Source of the DNA: a virus
Length of the DNA: 30,422 bases
Direction: 5' to 3' (one strand)
Virus record (IMG/VR): IMGVR_UViG_3300042691_006316
Span: 1-30,422 of that record
Below the pieces are notes generated by a model. The model had not been told where the DNA came from. It searched no databases and worked only from the letters and a program-made list of their open reading frames with translations. A program made the translations under genes and the position numbers. Position 1 is the first letter of the stretch; each line of letters opens with the position of its first letter. Shown piece by piece: positions 14,809 to 21,728 of the stretch.

Positions 14809-15132
14809 CTATACTCTAAAACTTTCGCCACAACCGCATCGATCGCGTTCGTTAGGGTTGCGAAATTCAAAGCCCTCGTTAAGTCCTTGACGCACATAGT
14901 CGATCACCATGCCCGAAACATAAGGCAAATTTTTTGGATCCACAAACACTCGCACCCCATTGGTGTCGTAGTGCCGCACACAGTGTAGGTTGGGATTGTC
15001 TACATATTCTAACACATAGGCCAGGCCTGAACAGCCTGTGGTTTTAACTCCTACTTGGATGCCTTCACCCGAGCCTCGTTTTTCCAGCGCACGTTTAATG
15101 CGAGCTGCTGCTAGGTCTGTTACTGATATCAT
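14809..15132 (-). CDS. iscA: A-type iron-sulfur carrier (IscA/ErpA/SufA-like)
   Basis: A 107-aa protein with the three conserved cysteines of A-type carriers: Cys34 in TGCSGLAYVLEY and Cys99/Cys101 in the C-terminal CGCGESF. Length and order match the family. It would accept Fe-S clusters from IscU and pass them to apo-proteins. GGAG lies nine bases before the ATG. The start overlaps the 3' end of the GNAT gene by 38 bases, unusually long for this genome. Whether it is IscA, ErpA or SufA by descent needs a tree. Confidence 0.92.
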   Translation of the reverse strand: MISVTDLAAARIKRALEKRGSGEGIQVGVKTTGCSGLAYVLEYVDNPNLHCVRHYDTNGVRVFVDPKNLPYVSGMVIDYVRQGLNEGFEFRNPNERDRCGCGESFRV

Positions 15133-15706
15133 TTCGTTGTCTCCGTGCTAGGGGGTTGAAGTTGGCCAACCAACGTTGATGCAGTTCCATCATTTGATCC
15201 AGGAGATCTTGTTGTTCTCGTACAAAGTCTACAGTGTAGTCTGTTGGAGTTGGTGGGAGTAAAGCCACTTGTGCTGTGATGTCCGGTCCTGATCGTTCTA
15301 CTACTTCTAATCCGTGCTTGGTGGCCAAGTGTTGTATGCGCTGGTTGTCTCTAATGCAGTGCATGAACAGGCTGTCCACTCCGTGTGTTCTGGCCCAGTC
15401 AATAGTATACGCCATGAGACGATTGCCAATGCCTTGACCTTGAAGACTGCCACGCACACTCACTGCCAGTTCCCAGTCATGATTGCTTTTGGCCAGATGA
15501 GTAAATCCCACGGGGTCAGCACCATGTGCAGCCATAAACAAATAGTGATCGCCAGGATGGTATAACATGTGCAGGATCAACTGATCAATGTTGTGGTCGC
15601 TGGCAGCGTAGCCAAATCGTGTGTAACGGTCCTGTGCACTCAGTTGTTTTAAATGATGTGCGTAAAGGGATAATTCTGTGTTGCTACAGAGTTGTATATT
15701 AAGCAT
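15095..15706 (-). CDS. GNAT-family N-acetyltransferase, 203 aa
   Basis: The 203-aa protein has a typical GNAT opening (SAQDRYTRFGYAASDHNI, about 23-40) and an acetyl-CoA loop VSVRGSLQGQGIGNRLM (82-98) with Q-x-x-G-x-G. The last 45 residues (EQQDLLDQMMELHQRWL) extend past the GNAT core as a helical tail ending in SSSSH. Its substrate is unknown. It overlaps iscU by 8 bases and iscA by 38 bases, so the three are one translation unit; it might modify a protein in the same pathway or be an unrelated passenger. Confidence 0.85.
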   Translation of the reverse strand: MLNIQLCSNTELSLYAHHLKQLSAQDRYTRFGYAASDHNIDQLILHMLYHPGDHYLFMAAHGADPVGFTHLAKSNHDWELAVSVRGSLQGQGIGNRLMAYTIDWARTHGVDSLFMHCIRDNQRIQHLATKHGLEVVERSGPDITAQVALLPPTPTDYTVDFVREQQDLLDQMMELHQRWLANFNPLARRQRNDISNRPSSSSH

Positions 15707-16076
15707 GTTTGGCCCGGTAATCTGCCACTGCGGCCTTGATGGCGTCTTCAGCCAGGATGCTGCAGTGAATCTTCACAGGCGGCAAGGCTAGTTCTTCAGC
15801 TAACTCGCTGTTTTTGATATCGCTGGCCTGGTCCAGAGTCATACCTTTGACCATTTCGGTGATCAGGCTGCTGGATGCAATTGCACTACCGCATCCATAG
15901 GTTTTGAAGCGAGCATCTGTGATCACACCGTCTTCTACTTTGATTTGGAGCTTCATTACATCTCCGCAGGCCGGGGCTCCTACCATTCCGGTGCCAACGT
16001 TGGTGTCGCCTTTGTCAAAGCTGCCCACGTTGCGTGGATTTTCGTAGTGCTCTACAACCTGTGCTGAATATGCCAT
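15699..16076 (-). CDS. iscU: Fe-S cluster scaffold IscU
   Basis: A 125-aa scaffold protein. All active residues are visible: Cys37 and Asp39 (GAPACGDVM), Cys62 (YGCGSAIASSS), His104 and Cys105, and the HscA-recognition motif LPPVK (98-102) directly before IHCS. It is full length, so it should assemble 2Fe-2S clusters using host IscS and HscA/HscB. AAGGAG lies seven bases before the ATG and a strong promoter lies upstream (16095-16123), making it the first gene of an iscU, GNAT, iscA, exonuclease run. A phage iscU is an auxiliary gene likely taken from a bacterium with the Isc system. Confidence 0.96.
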   Translation of the reverse strand: MAYSAQVVEHYENPRNVGSFDKGDTNVGTGMVGAPACGDVMKLQIKVEDGVITDARFKTYGCGSAIASSSLITEMVKGMTLDQASDIKNSELAEELALPPVKIHCSILAEDAIKAAVADYRAKHA

Positions 16077-16094
16077 ATTGATCTCCTTGTGTTT

Positions 16095-16123
16095 ATTATA
16101 CTACAATCAACCGGCATGGTCAA
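16095..16123 (-). promoter_or_regulatory. Sigma-70-type promoter for the iscU operon
   Basis: Minus-strand TTGACC (16118-16123), 17-nt spacer and TATAAT (16095-16100), the same TTGACC core used in the left-hand early block but without the TGTGC extension. It is followed by a 19-nt leader and AAGGAG before iscU. An inverted repeat overlaps the -35. Confidence 0.8.
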
Positions 16124-16138
16124 GCAAGTTGACCGGTT
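16109..16138. repeat. Nested inverted repeats over the iscU promoter -35
   Basis: GGTCAA-GCAAG-TTGACC (16118-16134) is a perfect 6-bp dyad whose left arm is the -35 box; an outer pair AACCGG/CCGGTT (16109-16114 and 16133-16138) flanks it. The two pairings share two bases, so they are alternatives. There is no U-tract, so an operator or regulatory hairpin is more likely than a terminator. Confidence 0.55.
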
Positions 16139-16143
16139 TGATA

Positions 16144-16506
16144 TTATTTTTTGAGGCCGCGTTTCATGGCCGATTTGGCAGCAGCAGCCACAATGTTTTG
16201 GGCCTTGTTTACAGGCATGCTTGGTGCTGCAGGTTGTTCACCGCCTTTGAATACAATAGGGTCCTGTGAGTCCGGGGCCAAGGGTTCCAGAATGTTGCTC
16301 AGCGGAGGTTGCCCCACAAGGTCAGCCAGTTGGTTTGGAGCAATGACTATGCCCAGGCCGCGTGCCAGTTCGATAAAGGCTCGTTGATCAATTTGCTTTT
16401 GTGCACCGCGATCTTCTGAGCGGCCAGCTAAAAAACTCACCAGGCCCATGAGCTTTTCGGGCTCAGGCGTAGCGCCTGTTGTGTTGGCCACTTCGTCAAT
16501 ACGCAT
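16144..16506 (-). CDS. Hypothetical late protein, 120 aa
   Basis: The 120-aa protein starts MRIDEVANTTGATPEPEKL and ends in a basic Ala/Lys helix (KSAMKRGLKK). A proline-rich linker lies around residues 66-98. Its ATG overlaps the TAA of the 320-aa gene (TAATG), so the two are coupled and probably work together in the virion or prohead. No family is recognised. Confidence 0.6.
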   Translation of the reverse strand: MRIDEVANTTGATPEPEKLMGLVSFLAGRSEDRGAQKQIDQRAFIELARGLGIVIAPNQLADLVGQPPLSNILEPLAPDSQDPIVFKGGEQPAAPSMPVNKAQNIVAAAAKSAMKRGLKK

Positions 16507-17468
16507 TATCTACGTGCTCGTCCCAGCGAAGCAGCAGGAGCACCTGTGTCGGCGTCGAGATCAGCGCCAGCATCTGCAGCTAGGTCATCTAGATCATCCA
16601 TTTCGCCAGCAACGCCGGCTGCAGCATCAGCACCAAGATCAGCGCCGGCGTCTAGATCAGCGCCAGCGTCCATGCCTGGAATTTCAGCAGCAGGTGCAGC
16701 TTGTCCAGTAACCACGCCTAGGGCAGCATCTAACTGTTGCTTGGTACCCGACAAGGTCTGCATCAAGGCAGTGAGTGCACCTGTGACATCGGTGTTGAAT
16801 TGTGTGGCCTGATCAATACCCACTTGATTCTTGATCGAATCAACCAGGGCTGGTAATTCTTTGAACTGCAGTTCGCTTACATCTTCCAACATGCCCTGCA
16901 TCTTATCAACCATGTCTTGTGCAGCCAACACTACCTGGGCTTGTTGCACTTCGCTTTCTTTGAGATAGCGATAGGCACGACGCAGGCGATTTTCAGCCAT
17001 GGTGGTGGCTTGTGTGTTGATCATGTTTTGTTCGTCAGGAGTCAAGGCCTGACCTTTCTTGATCTTGTCTTGGGCTGCTTTGAGTTTGGGATCTACAGGA
17101 GCAGCAGGCTTGGCAGCAGGGTTCATGCCAGTGGCTGGTGCAGGAGTAGCACCTGCAGGTTGGATAGTTCCAGGCTTGGCAGCAGGTTGCATGCCAGTTG
17201 CTGGACTAGGTGTGGCTGCCATTTCTTTGAGACGGGCGGCTAGAGCCTGTTCCATCATGACCAGTTTGAGATACTCAGGATCTTGTTCGCTGGTGTGACG
17301 AGCTGCAGTCTGACGGTGTTCACCCAGTATACCACGCACACGATTCAGCATGTGGTCGGCCTGGCGGCGGTTCAACTGGTCAAAGCTGAGTCTAGAACCA
17401 AAGTAACTTTCGAATACTTGGCTAATTTGTTGTGTGGCCTTGGGTGCGGCGAGTTCATGCAGTTTCAT
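16506..17468 (-). CDS. Probable head/prohead-associated protein with repeats, 320 aa
   Basis: The 320-aa protein starts MKLHELAAPKATQQISQVF with a helical N-terminal half (about 1-90), a Pro/Ala linker with two copies of an ATGMxPAAKP unit (about 95-123), a helical middle (125-250) and an acidic Asp/Ala/Gly tail (ADLDAGADLGADAA), ending in GRARR. Such acidic, low-complexity, helical proteins are typical of T4-type prohead core or scaffold proteins, but no direct match is recognised. It has a late box upstream and GAGGAT before the ATG. It is co-transcribed with the 120-aa gene. Confidence 0.6.
   Translation of the reverse strand: MKLHELAAPKATQQISQVFESYFGSRLSFDQLNRRQADHMLNRVRGILGEHRQTAARHTSEQDPEYLKLVMMEQALAARLKEMAATPSPATGMQPAAKPGTIQPAGATPAPATGMNPAAKPAAPVDPKLKAAQDKIKKGQALTPDEQNMINTQATTMAENRLRRAYRYLKESEVQQAQVVLAAQDMVDKMQGMLEDVSELQFKELPALVDSIKNQVGIDQATQFNTDVTGALTALMQTLSGTKQQLDAALGVVTGQAAPAAEIPGMDAGADLDAGADLGADAAAGVAGEMDDLDDLAADAGADLDADTGAPAASLGRARR
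17105..17204. repeat. Direct repeat inside the 320-aa gene
   Basis: Two 34-bp copies (17105-17138 and 17171-17204) match at 31 of 34 positions with a 66-bp period. They encode the repeated ATGM-(Q/N)-PAAKP segment, so the protein linker grew by a 22-codon duplication that could expand or contract. Confidence 0.7.
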
Positions 17469-17922
17469 TTGAGAATCCTCTAAGTTGTAGATATTTAGCC
17501 GAATTAATACATTTTTCCAGTTCGGCTGTGACTGAATCCAGCAGCTCTTGTTTGGGCTGTATCTTGGTATTTACTGTTTCGTAAAAGTCTTCTGTACGCC
17601 CTTGTTGTGCTTGTGATCGACGGCAATAAATGTCAGCGGCCAGTTGTTGTCGTTTGTGGTCCAACATCTGTATGTTGTTGGCCAAGTTGTATTGATGATA
17701 TTTGTCAGCCACACACCAACTGATGGCTGTGCGTTTGCTGCTGAACACGTGAATTAGCCGGTCCCAGGTGCTGACGCTGTAGCCGTGTGCTTGTGGTTCC
17801 AGGTGGTACCGGCCAAACGCTACGTATGAACCCGATTCAGAATCCACAATCATGTGTTTGAGATTGCGACCAAATTCACGTTCGGCCCAGCGTTCTAGTT
17901 TTTGATCTTGTGTGGGTTTCAT
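17455..17922 (-). CDS. Hypothetical protein, 155 aa
   Basis: A 155-aa protein starting MKPTQDQKLERWAEREFGRN. Its ATG overlaps the TGA of the 90-aa gene (ATGA); a longer start is rejected because it lies within that gene. A Tyr/His-rich region (VAFGRYHLEPQAHGYSV) is followed by HVFSSKRTAISWCV and a long helix with a coiled-coil look (about 80-145). The last codons contain the late box and ribosome-binding site of the next gene and overlap it by 14 bases. Function unknown. Confidence 0.6.
   Translation of the reverse strand: MKPTQDQKLERWAEREFGRNLKHMIVDSESGSYVAFGRYHLEPQAHGYSVSTWDRLIHVFSSKRTAISWCVADKYHQYNLANNIQMLDHKRQQLAADIYCRRSQAQQGRTEDFYETVNTKIQPKQELLDSVTAELEKCINSAKYLQLRGFSNETA
17492..17497 (-). 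promoter_or_regulatory. T4-type late promoter box before the 320-aa gene
   Basis: Minus-strand GGCTAAATATC lies inside the 3' end of the 155-aa gene, followed by a 23-nt leader with GAGGAT before the ATG at 17468. Confidence 0.6.
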
Positions 17923-18191
17923 TTGAACACGTAGGTGACCAACAAGTAGCCGATTATGGCCAACATTGTGCCGCCGATGCCCAGGCTCCAATTCAGCAGT
18001 TGGTCATTGCGTTTTTCTGTCATGGCATGCATCATGTCATGGATTTCGCCCACAATTGAGTTGAGCCCGGCAATTTTTTGTTCAACAGTTTCCATCTTGG
18101 ATTCTAGGAATCGGTAGCGTTGTGCGCACAAATCAACGTGGGCCTCTAGGCTTTTTTTCTCAAGGTCAGTGGGTTCGTGGCCAATGGACAT
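17919..18191 (-). CDS. Coiled-coil protein with C-terminal membrane anchor, 90 aa
   Basis: A 90-aa protein with a charged helical region (about residues 8-65, RFLESKMETVEQKIAGLNSI) and a single hydrophobic C-terminal segment (about 69-88, LGIGGTMLAIIGYLLVTYVF). The arrangement suits a tail-anchored inner-membrane protein, perhaps a spanin- or holin-accessory-like lysis factor; that is inference. A late box lies at 18210-18215 and CGGAGAA before the ATG. Confidence 0.65.
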   Translation of the reverse strand: MSIGHEPTDLEKKSLEAHVDLCAQRYRFLESKMETVEQKIAGLNSIVGEIHDMMHAMTEKRNDQLLNWSLGIGGTMLAIIGYLLVTYVFK

Positions 18192-18192
18192 A

Positions 18193-18627
18193 TTAGTTCT
18201 CCGTTGACGTATTTATGGTTTCGAACCAAATGTTTTGTTGCGGACCCTGCGTGGTCAGTACCGGTGCTAGATCAGATTGTTCGGTCAAATACAGCATCAT
18301 GGGTACACCATCGCAGTCCAGTTTGAGCCCTGCTAGTGGATCTGAGTTGCTGTGCATTTCAAACACACCTTCGTGTTCGCTCTCAAACGTGAACTGCCAC
18401 ACACCGTTGTTGCACACAGGTTGAGTGATCTCTTGAGGTTGAGTTCTTAGGCCAAAAATCTGCAAAAGTGTTTCGTAGTTGCGCTGCTGGTTTCGGCTGC
18501 GATTCCAGTCTTGATGATTGTTGACCATTTGTTCAGCACGATCACGGTAAGGTATCTCACTGGCGCGAAACGTTCCAGTAACTCCGGTCCTGCTGCAGTC
18601 AAATAGAGTTCGACATTGTATTTTCAT
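18193..18627 (-). CDS. Hypothetical late protein, 144 aa, predicted near-leaderless
   Basis: A 144-aa protein starting MKIQCRTLFDCSRTGVTG. A TTG-initiated frame seven codons longer overlaps the late box and is rejected. The TAAATA box (18636-18641) ends eight bases before the ATG and there is no ribosome-binding site. Cys5, Cys12 and two later Cys are present; the C-terminal half alternates as beta strands (GVWQFTFESEHEGVFEMHS). No family is recognised. Confidence 0.55.
   Translation of the reverse strand: MKIQCRTLFDCSRTGVTGTFRASEIPYRDRAEQMVNNHQDWNRSRNQQRNYETLLQIFGLRTQPQEITQPVCNNGVWQFTFESEHEGVFEMHSNSDPLAGLKLDCDGVPMMLYLTEQSDLAPVLTTQGPQQNIWFETINTSTEN
18210..18215 (-). promoter_or_regulatory. 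T4-type late promoter box before the 90-aa gene
   Basis: Minus-strand CCATAAATACG (ATAAATA matches seven of eight T4 late consensus bases), inside the 3' end of the 144-aa gene, with CGGAGAA and ATG following. Confidence 0.65.
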
Positions 18628-18635
18628 TCTGCAGC

Positions 18636-18641
18636 TATTTA
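18636..18641 (-). promoter_or_regulatory. T4-type late promoter box before the 144-aa gene
   Basis: Minus-strand CTTAAATAGC, directly after the U-tract of the terminator at 18647-18680, so a terminator and a fresh late promoter are placed back to back. Confidence 0.5.
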
Positions 18642-18646
18642 AGGCC

Positions 18647-18680
18647 AAAAAGAAACCCCAGATTTTTTAAGTCCGGGGTT
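18647..18680 (-). terminator. Strong rho-independent terminator
   Basis: On the minus strand, AACCCCGGA and TCTGGGGTT pair as a 9-bp stem (one G-U) around a nine-base A-rich loop, followed by TCTTTTT. It lies 19 bases after the stop of the 136-aa gene. It is the clearest intrinsic terminator in the window. Confidence 0.9.
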
Positions 18681-18698
18681 GTTTAAACTAGGGTTGAA

Positions 18699-19109
18699 TT
18701 AGTTTGTGAATGTTGCAGTGGCTGCTGTGGTTACAGCGTAGCCCAGGGCGGCTGTGAGAGCCACGTCTAGGTCGCCGGTGTCAGCAAAGTCCCAAGCACC
18801 GGTTGGGAACGAAGCAATAGCCAAAGTAGCAGTGTTGCTAGAATTGGTTGTGAATTCATACATAGCAATGGTTGCTTTTTGTTGAATTGTCTGAATAGCG
18901 ATTGCCAAAGAGGTGCCGCTGACAGTGGCGTTACCGGTGAAAGTAACTGTGCCGAAGTCCAGTTTAGGACCAGCTGCGTTAACAGTTACACCGCTGACCA
19001 CGGTGTTGATACCTGTGCTGAAACCAGCACCAGGTGAAGTGGCGTTTACGCCCTGATCCATTACCACTACTGGTTGGAGATCGCCATTTACGCGAGTGAT
19101 TTGTGCCAT
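18699..19109 (-). CDS. Probable abundant virion protein, 136 aa
   Basis: A 136-aa Thr/Ala/Gly-rich protein starting MAQITRVNGDLQPVVVMDQG. Strand-like repeats (TVTFTGNATVSGTSLAIA) suggest a beta-rich virion surface protein. It is the only gene here boxed as a single unit: late promoter ATAAATA at 19151-19156, 41-nt leader with AAAGGAAA, one gene, then a strong terminator. That layout suggests high expression, as for a capsid decoration or tail protein. No family is recognised. Confidence 0.7.
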   Translation of the reverse strand: MAQITRVNGDLQPVVVMDQGVNATSPGAGFSTGINTVVSGVTVNAAGPKLDFGTVTFTGNATVSGTSLAIAIQTIQQKATIAMYEFTTNSSNTATLAIASFPTGAWDFADTGDLDVALTAALGYAVTTAATATFTN

Positions 19110-19150
19110 GATAAATTTCCTTTAAGTTAATAGGCTTTGTGCCTTGCTTT

Positions 19151-19156
19151 TATTTA
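19151..19156 (-). promoter_or_regulatory. T4-type late promoter box before the 136-aa gene
   Basis: Minus-strand CATAAATAAA, matching ATAAATA of the T4 late consensus, 41 bases before an ATG with an AAAGGAAA site. Confidence 0.7.
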
Positions 19157-19173
19157 TGTCGGATCCAAAAAAA

Positions 19174-21081
19174 TCATGATTTGGGATTGTTTTGTGCTCG
19201 ATTTTGAGCAGCAAAAGCGTTGGGATCAAAGCGGTTCACTGCTTTGGCATAGCCTGCAGGTGTGGCCATTACCCAGCCTTCTTGTCCTGGATGCTGTGCA
19301 TCTGCTTGACGCAACAGATCCATTTTGAGATCGTGCAACAATATAAATGCTGTGAATGCTGCTGCCAGGGCCTCTGTGTTGCTGGTGGGACTCTGTAGGT
19401 ACTCCACAATGTTGCGGAACTTTTGTGGTGTTACTTTGGTCTGCAGCCAGTCGCCAAACTCGGGCATTAGGGTAGCAGGATTTAGTGGTGAGCCTACCTT
19501 GGTGTTGATAAAGTCCACAGCCAGTTTGGCCAGGTCTGTAATCTTGTTGGCTCTCAGTTCAGCAGGATTGAACAGGGTGTTGATGGCAGCACCGTCTGAC
19601 CGTATCAGACTCTTGAGTTGTTTTACCAGTGCAGGTTCAGCTGTCAACGCTTTGGGAGTGGCTGGGCGTTCCAGCATCAGGCCCGGAACAGGATTAAAGC
19701 TCACACCACGCAAGGGCTGTCGTGGTTCGCCTACATCACTGTACATGCTGTGAATAGCAATGCCAATTTTGCTGGCACCTATGCGTTGACCCAAGGCACT
19801 GCGAACTGGAATTTTGTATTCGATAGTATTGGGGCGGAACACATAGTTGCCGGCTACTTCGGGCGGTGTGTCCATGTACAACAAGTCGCCCTTGACATAG
19901 CCACGGAAGTTTGCAGGCAGTGCTGCTTCTAGCACAGGAAACAAGGTGGCATACAACTGGATTAGTTCTGTGCGATCGCCTGATCTCTTGCTCTGTATAT
20001 CAGCCATCATTTGAGGACTAGTGGCCAGACCGTCGTAGCCCTTGGCTTCAAATCCCGACCCATCAGTCAGCACAAACTCACCTGTGGCAGGCTTGCGACC
20101 AAAGATCACAGCAGGTTTGCCGTCCCATTTGGCAGTCACTGTGCTGGGCTGTTCCATGGCCTGTTGAACTATTTCTAGTGCATCCACAATGCCTTGTGTG
20201 CCACGACGGAACACCAGATCTTCTAGATGTTCAATACCTTTGGCACGACCACCTACGCCGACTGCTTCGGCTTCAGAAATCATTTGTACAGAGTCTGGTG
20301 CTTCTACCAAAGGCATCATGCCTTGGTTTACAATGCGATCTCTCAAGCGTGCCAGAAAACCCACATCACTTTCTTTCACGCTGGTATCTGGTTCCTGTAA
20401 ACCTTCACGTGCCAAATATTCACGGAAGTCACGGAGTTTAGCATCACGTTCAGGATCACCAGCTAGATTCTGATAGATAGTTTCCACGTTCTTTAGGTCA
20501 TCTTGATCACGGCCTGGGCCCAGCAAAGTCTGTGCCACACGGTCAGGATCCATACCATCGCGTACTGGCTCATTGGTGGCACGACTGAACATACCGTTGG
20601 CTCCTACCTTGAGTCCCAGGTGTTTGGCCAAGCTGGACATTAGCACATTGCGTACCATGCCTTTGTAGGCTGAATCTGTACCGCCTGCATAGAAGAATGT
20701 GCCCCAGTCCACATTGGGGAAAAACATAAAGTCTGTTTGTACAAAGCCATTTTCAGCACGGCCACCGATAGGAGTTTTGAAATGTACTTCACCTGATTTG
20801 CGTACCCAGTCACGCGGGTCTTGTTTGTTCTGCTGAACAAATTGTGTGAGCCGTTGTGCAATAGCTTCTTTGTCAGCATCCGCTAAATCCACTGCCAAGT
20901 CTAGGTCGCCTGAAGTGGCAGCACGGCCAGTTGAACCCAGCCAACGATCTTGAGGGAACTGCATGCCCAGCACACCTTCCAGCCACTTGATTGTAGCAGG
21001 CACATCCGCTCGGTCAATACGCTGTGTGGCTGGCTTGCCGTCAGCAGTTTTAAATACGTTTCCGCCTTCTAGTAGTTTCAT
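19174..21081 (-). CDS. Fusion of Pol-beta-type nucleotidyltransferase and ligase-like (DUF6267-like) domain, 635 aa
   Basis: The N-terminal domain (about 30-160) has the minimal nucleotidyltransferase signature: Gly49-Ser50 in WLGSTGRA, Asp59-x-Asp61 in SGDLDLAVD and a third acid Asp117 in VQTDFMF. After a linker, the C-terminal domain (about 280-620) opens with GIEHLEDL and has motif I TAKWDGKPAV with candidate nucleophile Lys318, a motif-III-like YVKGDLLYM (Asp399), a motif-IV-like EGWVM (601-605) and Lys613 in YAKAVNR. This pattern is that of covalent nucleotidyltransferases (ligase/capping superfamily) and recalls DUF6267 of T4-like phages. The start MKLLEGGNVF overlaps the 216-aa gene (ATGA). 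Late context suggests a packaged or late-acting RNA or DNA end-modifying enzyme; activity is unproven. Confidence 0.75.
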   Translation of the reverse strand: MKLLEGGNVFKTADGKPATQRIDRADVPATIKWLEGVLGMQFPQDRWLGSTGRAATSGDLDLAVDLADADKEAIAQRLTQFVQQNKQDPRDWVRKSGEVHFKTPIGGRAENGFVQTDFMFFPNVDWGTFFYAGGTDSAYKGMVRNVLMSSLAKHLGLKVGANGMFSRATNEPVRDGMDPDRVAQTLLGPGRDQDDLKNVETIYQNLAGDPERDAKLRDFREYLAREGLQEPDTSVKESDVGFLARLRDRIVNQGMMPLVEAPDSVQMISEAEAVGVGGRAKGIEHLEDLVFRRGTQGIVDALEIVQQAMEQPSTVTAKWDGKPAVIFGRKPATGEFVLTDGSGFEAKGYDGLATSPQMMADIQSKRSGDRTELIQLYATLFPVLEAALPANFRGYVKGDLLYMDTPPEVAGNYVFRPNTIEYKIPVRSALGQRIGASKIGIAIHSMYSDVGEPRQPLRGVSFNPVPGLMLERPATPKALTAEPALVKQLKSLIRSDGAAINTLFNPAELRANKITDLAKLAVDFINTKVGSPLNPATLMPEFGDWLQTKVTPQKFRNIVEYLQSPTSNTEALAAAFTAFILLHDLKMDLLRQADAQHPGQEGWVMATPAGYAKAVNRFDPNAFAAQNRAQNNPKS

Positions 21082-21728
21082 TTTGTTTTCTTAATTCCCG
21101 AGGTAGCAGAAGTTACTCCTGCAGCCTGAAGCTGTGCAATAATAGCAGAATCCCGTGTGTTTTGAGGATTAAGGGGCCGGCCATCAAATTGATAAACTAC
21201 CGGAGCTGCTGCTGGGGCAACTGGTGTTGCTGCTGGTGCAGTCGAAGTTGTAGGCGGTGCTTGAGTTTTGTTTCTGTCAGCTATTTTATCTGTGGCAGTT
21301 TTTAAGAATCCAGGCTTTTCAATTGGTGCTGCTGCAGAAGGTACAGTTGCAGCTGGTTGAGCTGTTGTTTTACCTGTCATTTGATCCCTTGCTGTTTGTG
21401 CTGCCAATGCTTGTTTGGCCTTGCGAATTTGTTCAGGTGATTGCAGAACTGTTGCTGGGGCCTGCTTTACACCTGGGAGATTTAACACATTGCCAGCATT
21501 GAATCCTGTAGGTGTCACAGTTGTTGCAGCTGGTTTAGGTGCTGCCGCTGCCGCTGCTGGTGCTGGTGCTGGTGCAGCTGGTGCTGATGCAGGCAGTGGT
21601 GTAGTTTGTGCAAGTTTATAAGTGTTCCAATCCACACCAGTGGCTTTTTTAAATGCATCGTTACGAGCATCTGTAGCTAAACGTTTTAGAAAGTTTTCGT
21701 TAAGGGTAGTTATTTCATGAATCTGCAT
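21078..21728 (-). CDS. Ala/Pro-rich probable virion-internal protein, 216 aa
   Basis: A 216-aa protein starting MQIHEITTLNENFLKRLATD, with long Ala/Pro stretches (ASAPAAPAPAPAAAAAAPKP, about 50-69) and (APAATPVAPAAAP, about 169-181) separated by a Gln/Lys-rich helical centre. TCAGGAG precedes the chosen ATG; a start 54 nt upstream overlaps the preceding gene and is rejected. The N-terminus has a short helical peptide ending in LNE, an (L/I)-x-E site like that cut by T4 gp21 protease. Flexible low-complexity content fits an internal head protein. Function unknown. Confidence 0.6.
   Translation of the reverse strand: MQIHEITTLNENFLKRLATDARNDAFKKATGVDWNTYKLAQTTPLPASAPAAPAPAPAAAAAAPKPAATTVTPTGFNAGNVLNLPGVKQAPATVLQSPEQIRKAKQALAAQTARDQMTGKTTAQPAATVPSAAAPIEKPGFLKTATDKIADRNKTQAPPTTSTAPAATPVAPAAAPVVYQFDGRPLNPQNTRDSAIIAQLQAAGVTSATSGIKKTK

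Noticed and set aside
14809-15706. GNAT and A-type carrier as a frameshifted fusion because of the 38-base overlap
   Set aside because: Both proteins are complete, with normal ends and separate starts, so an overlap is a simpler reading.
16081-16143. Intrinsic terminator before iscU
   Set aside because: The stem has no U-tract on either side and overlaps a good promoter, so an operator is preferred.
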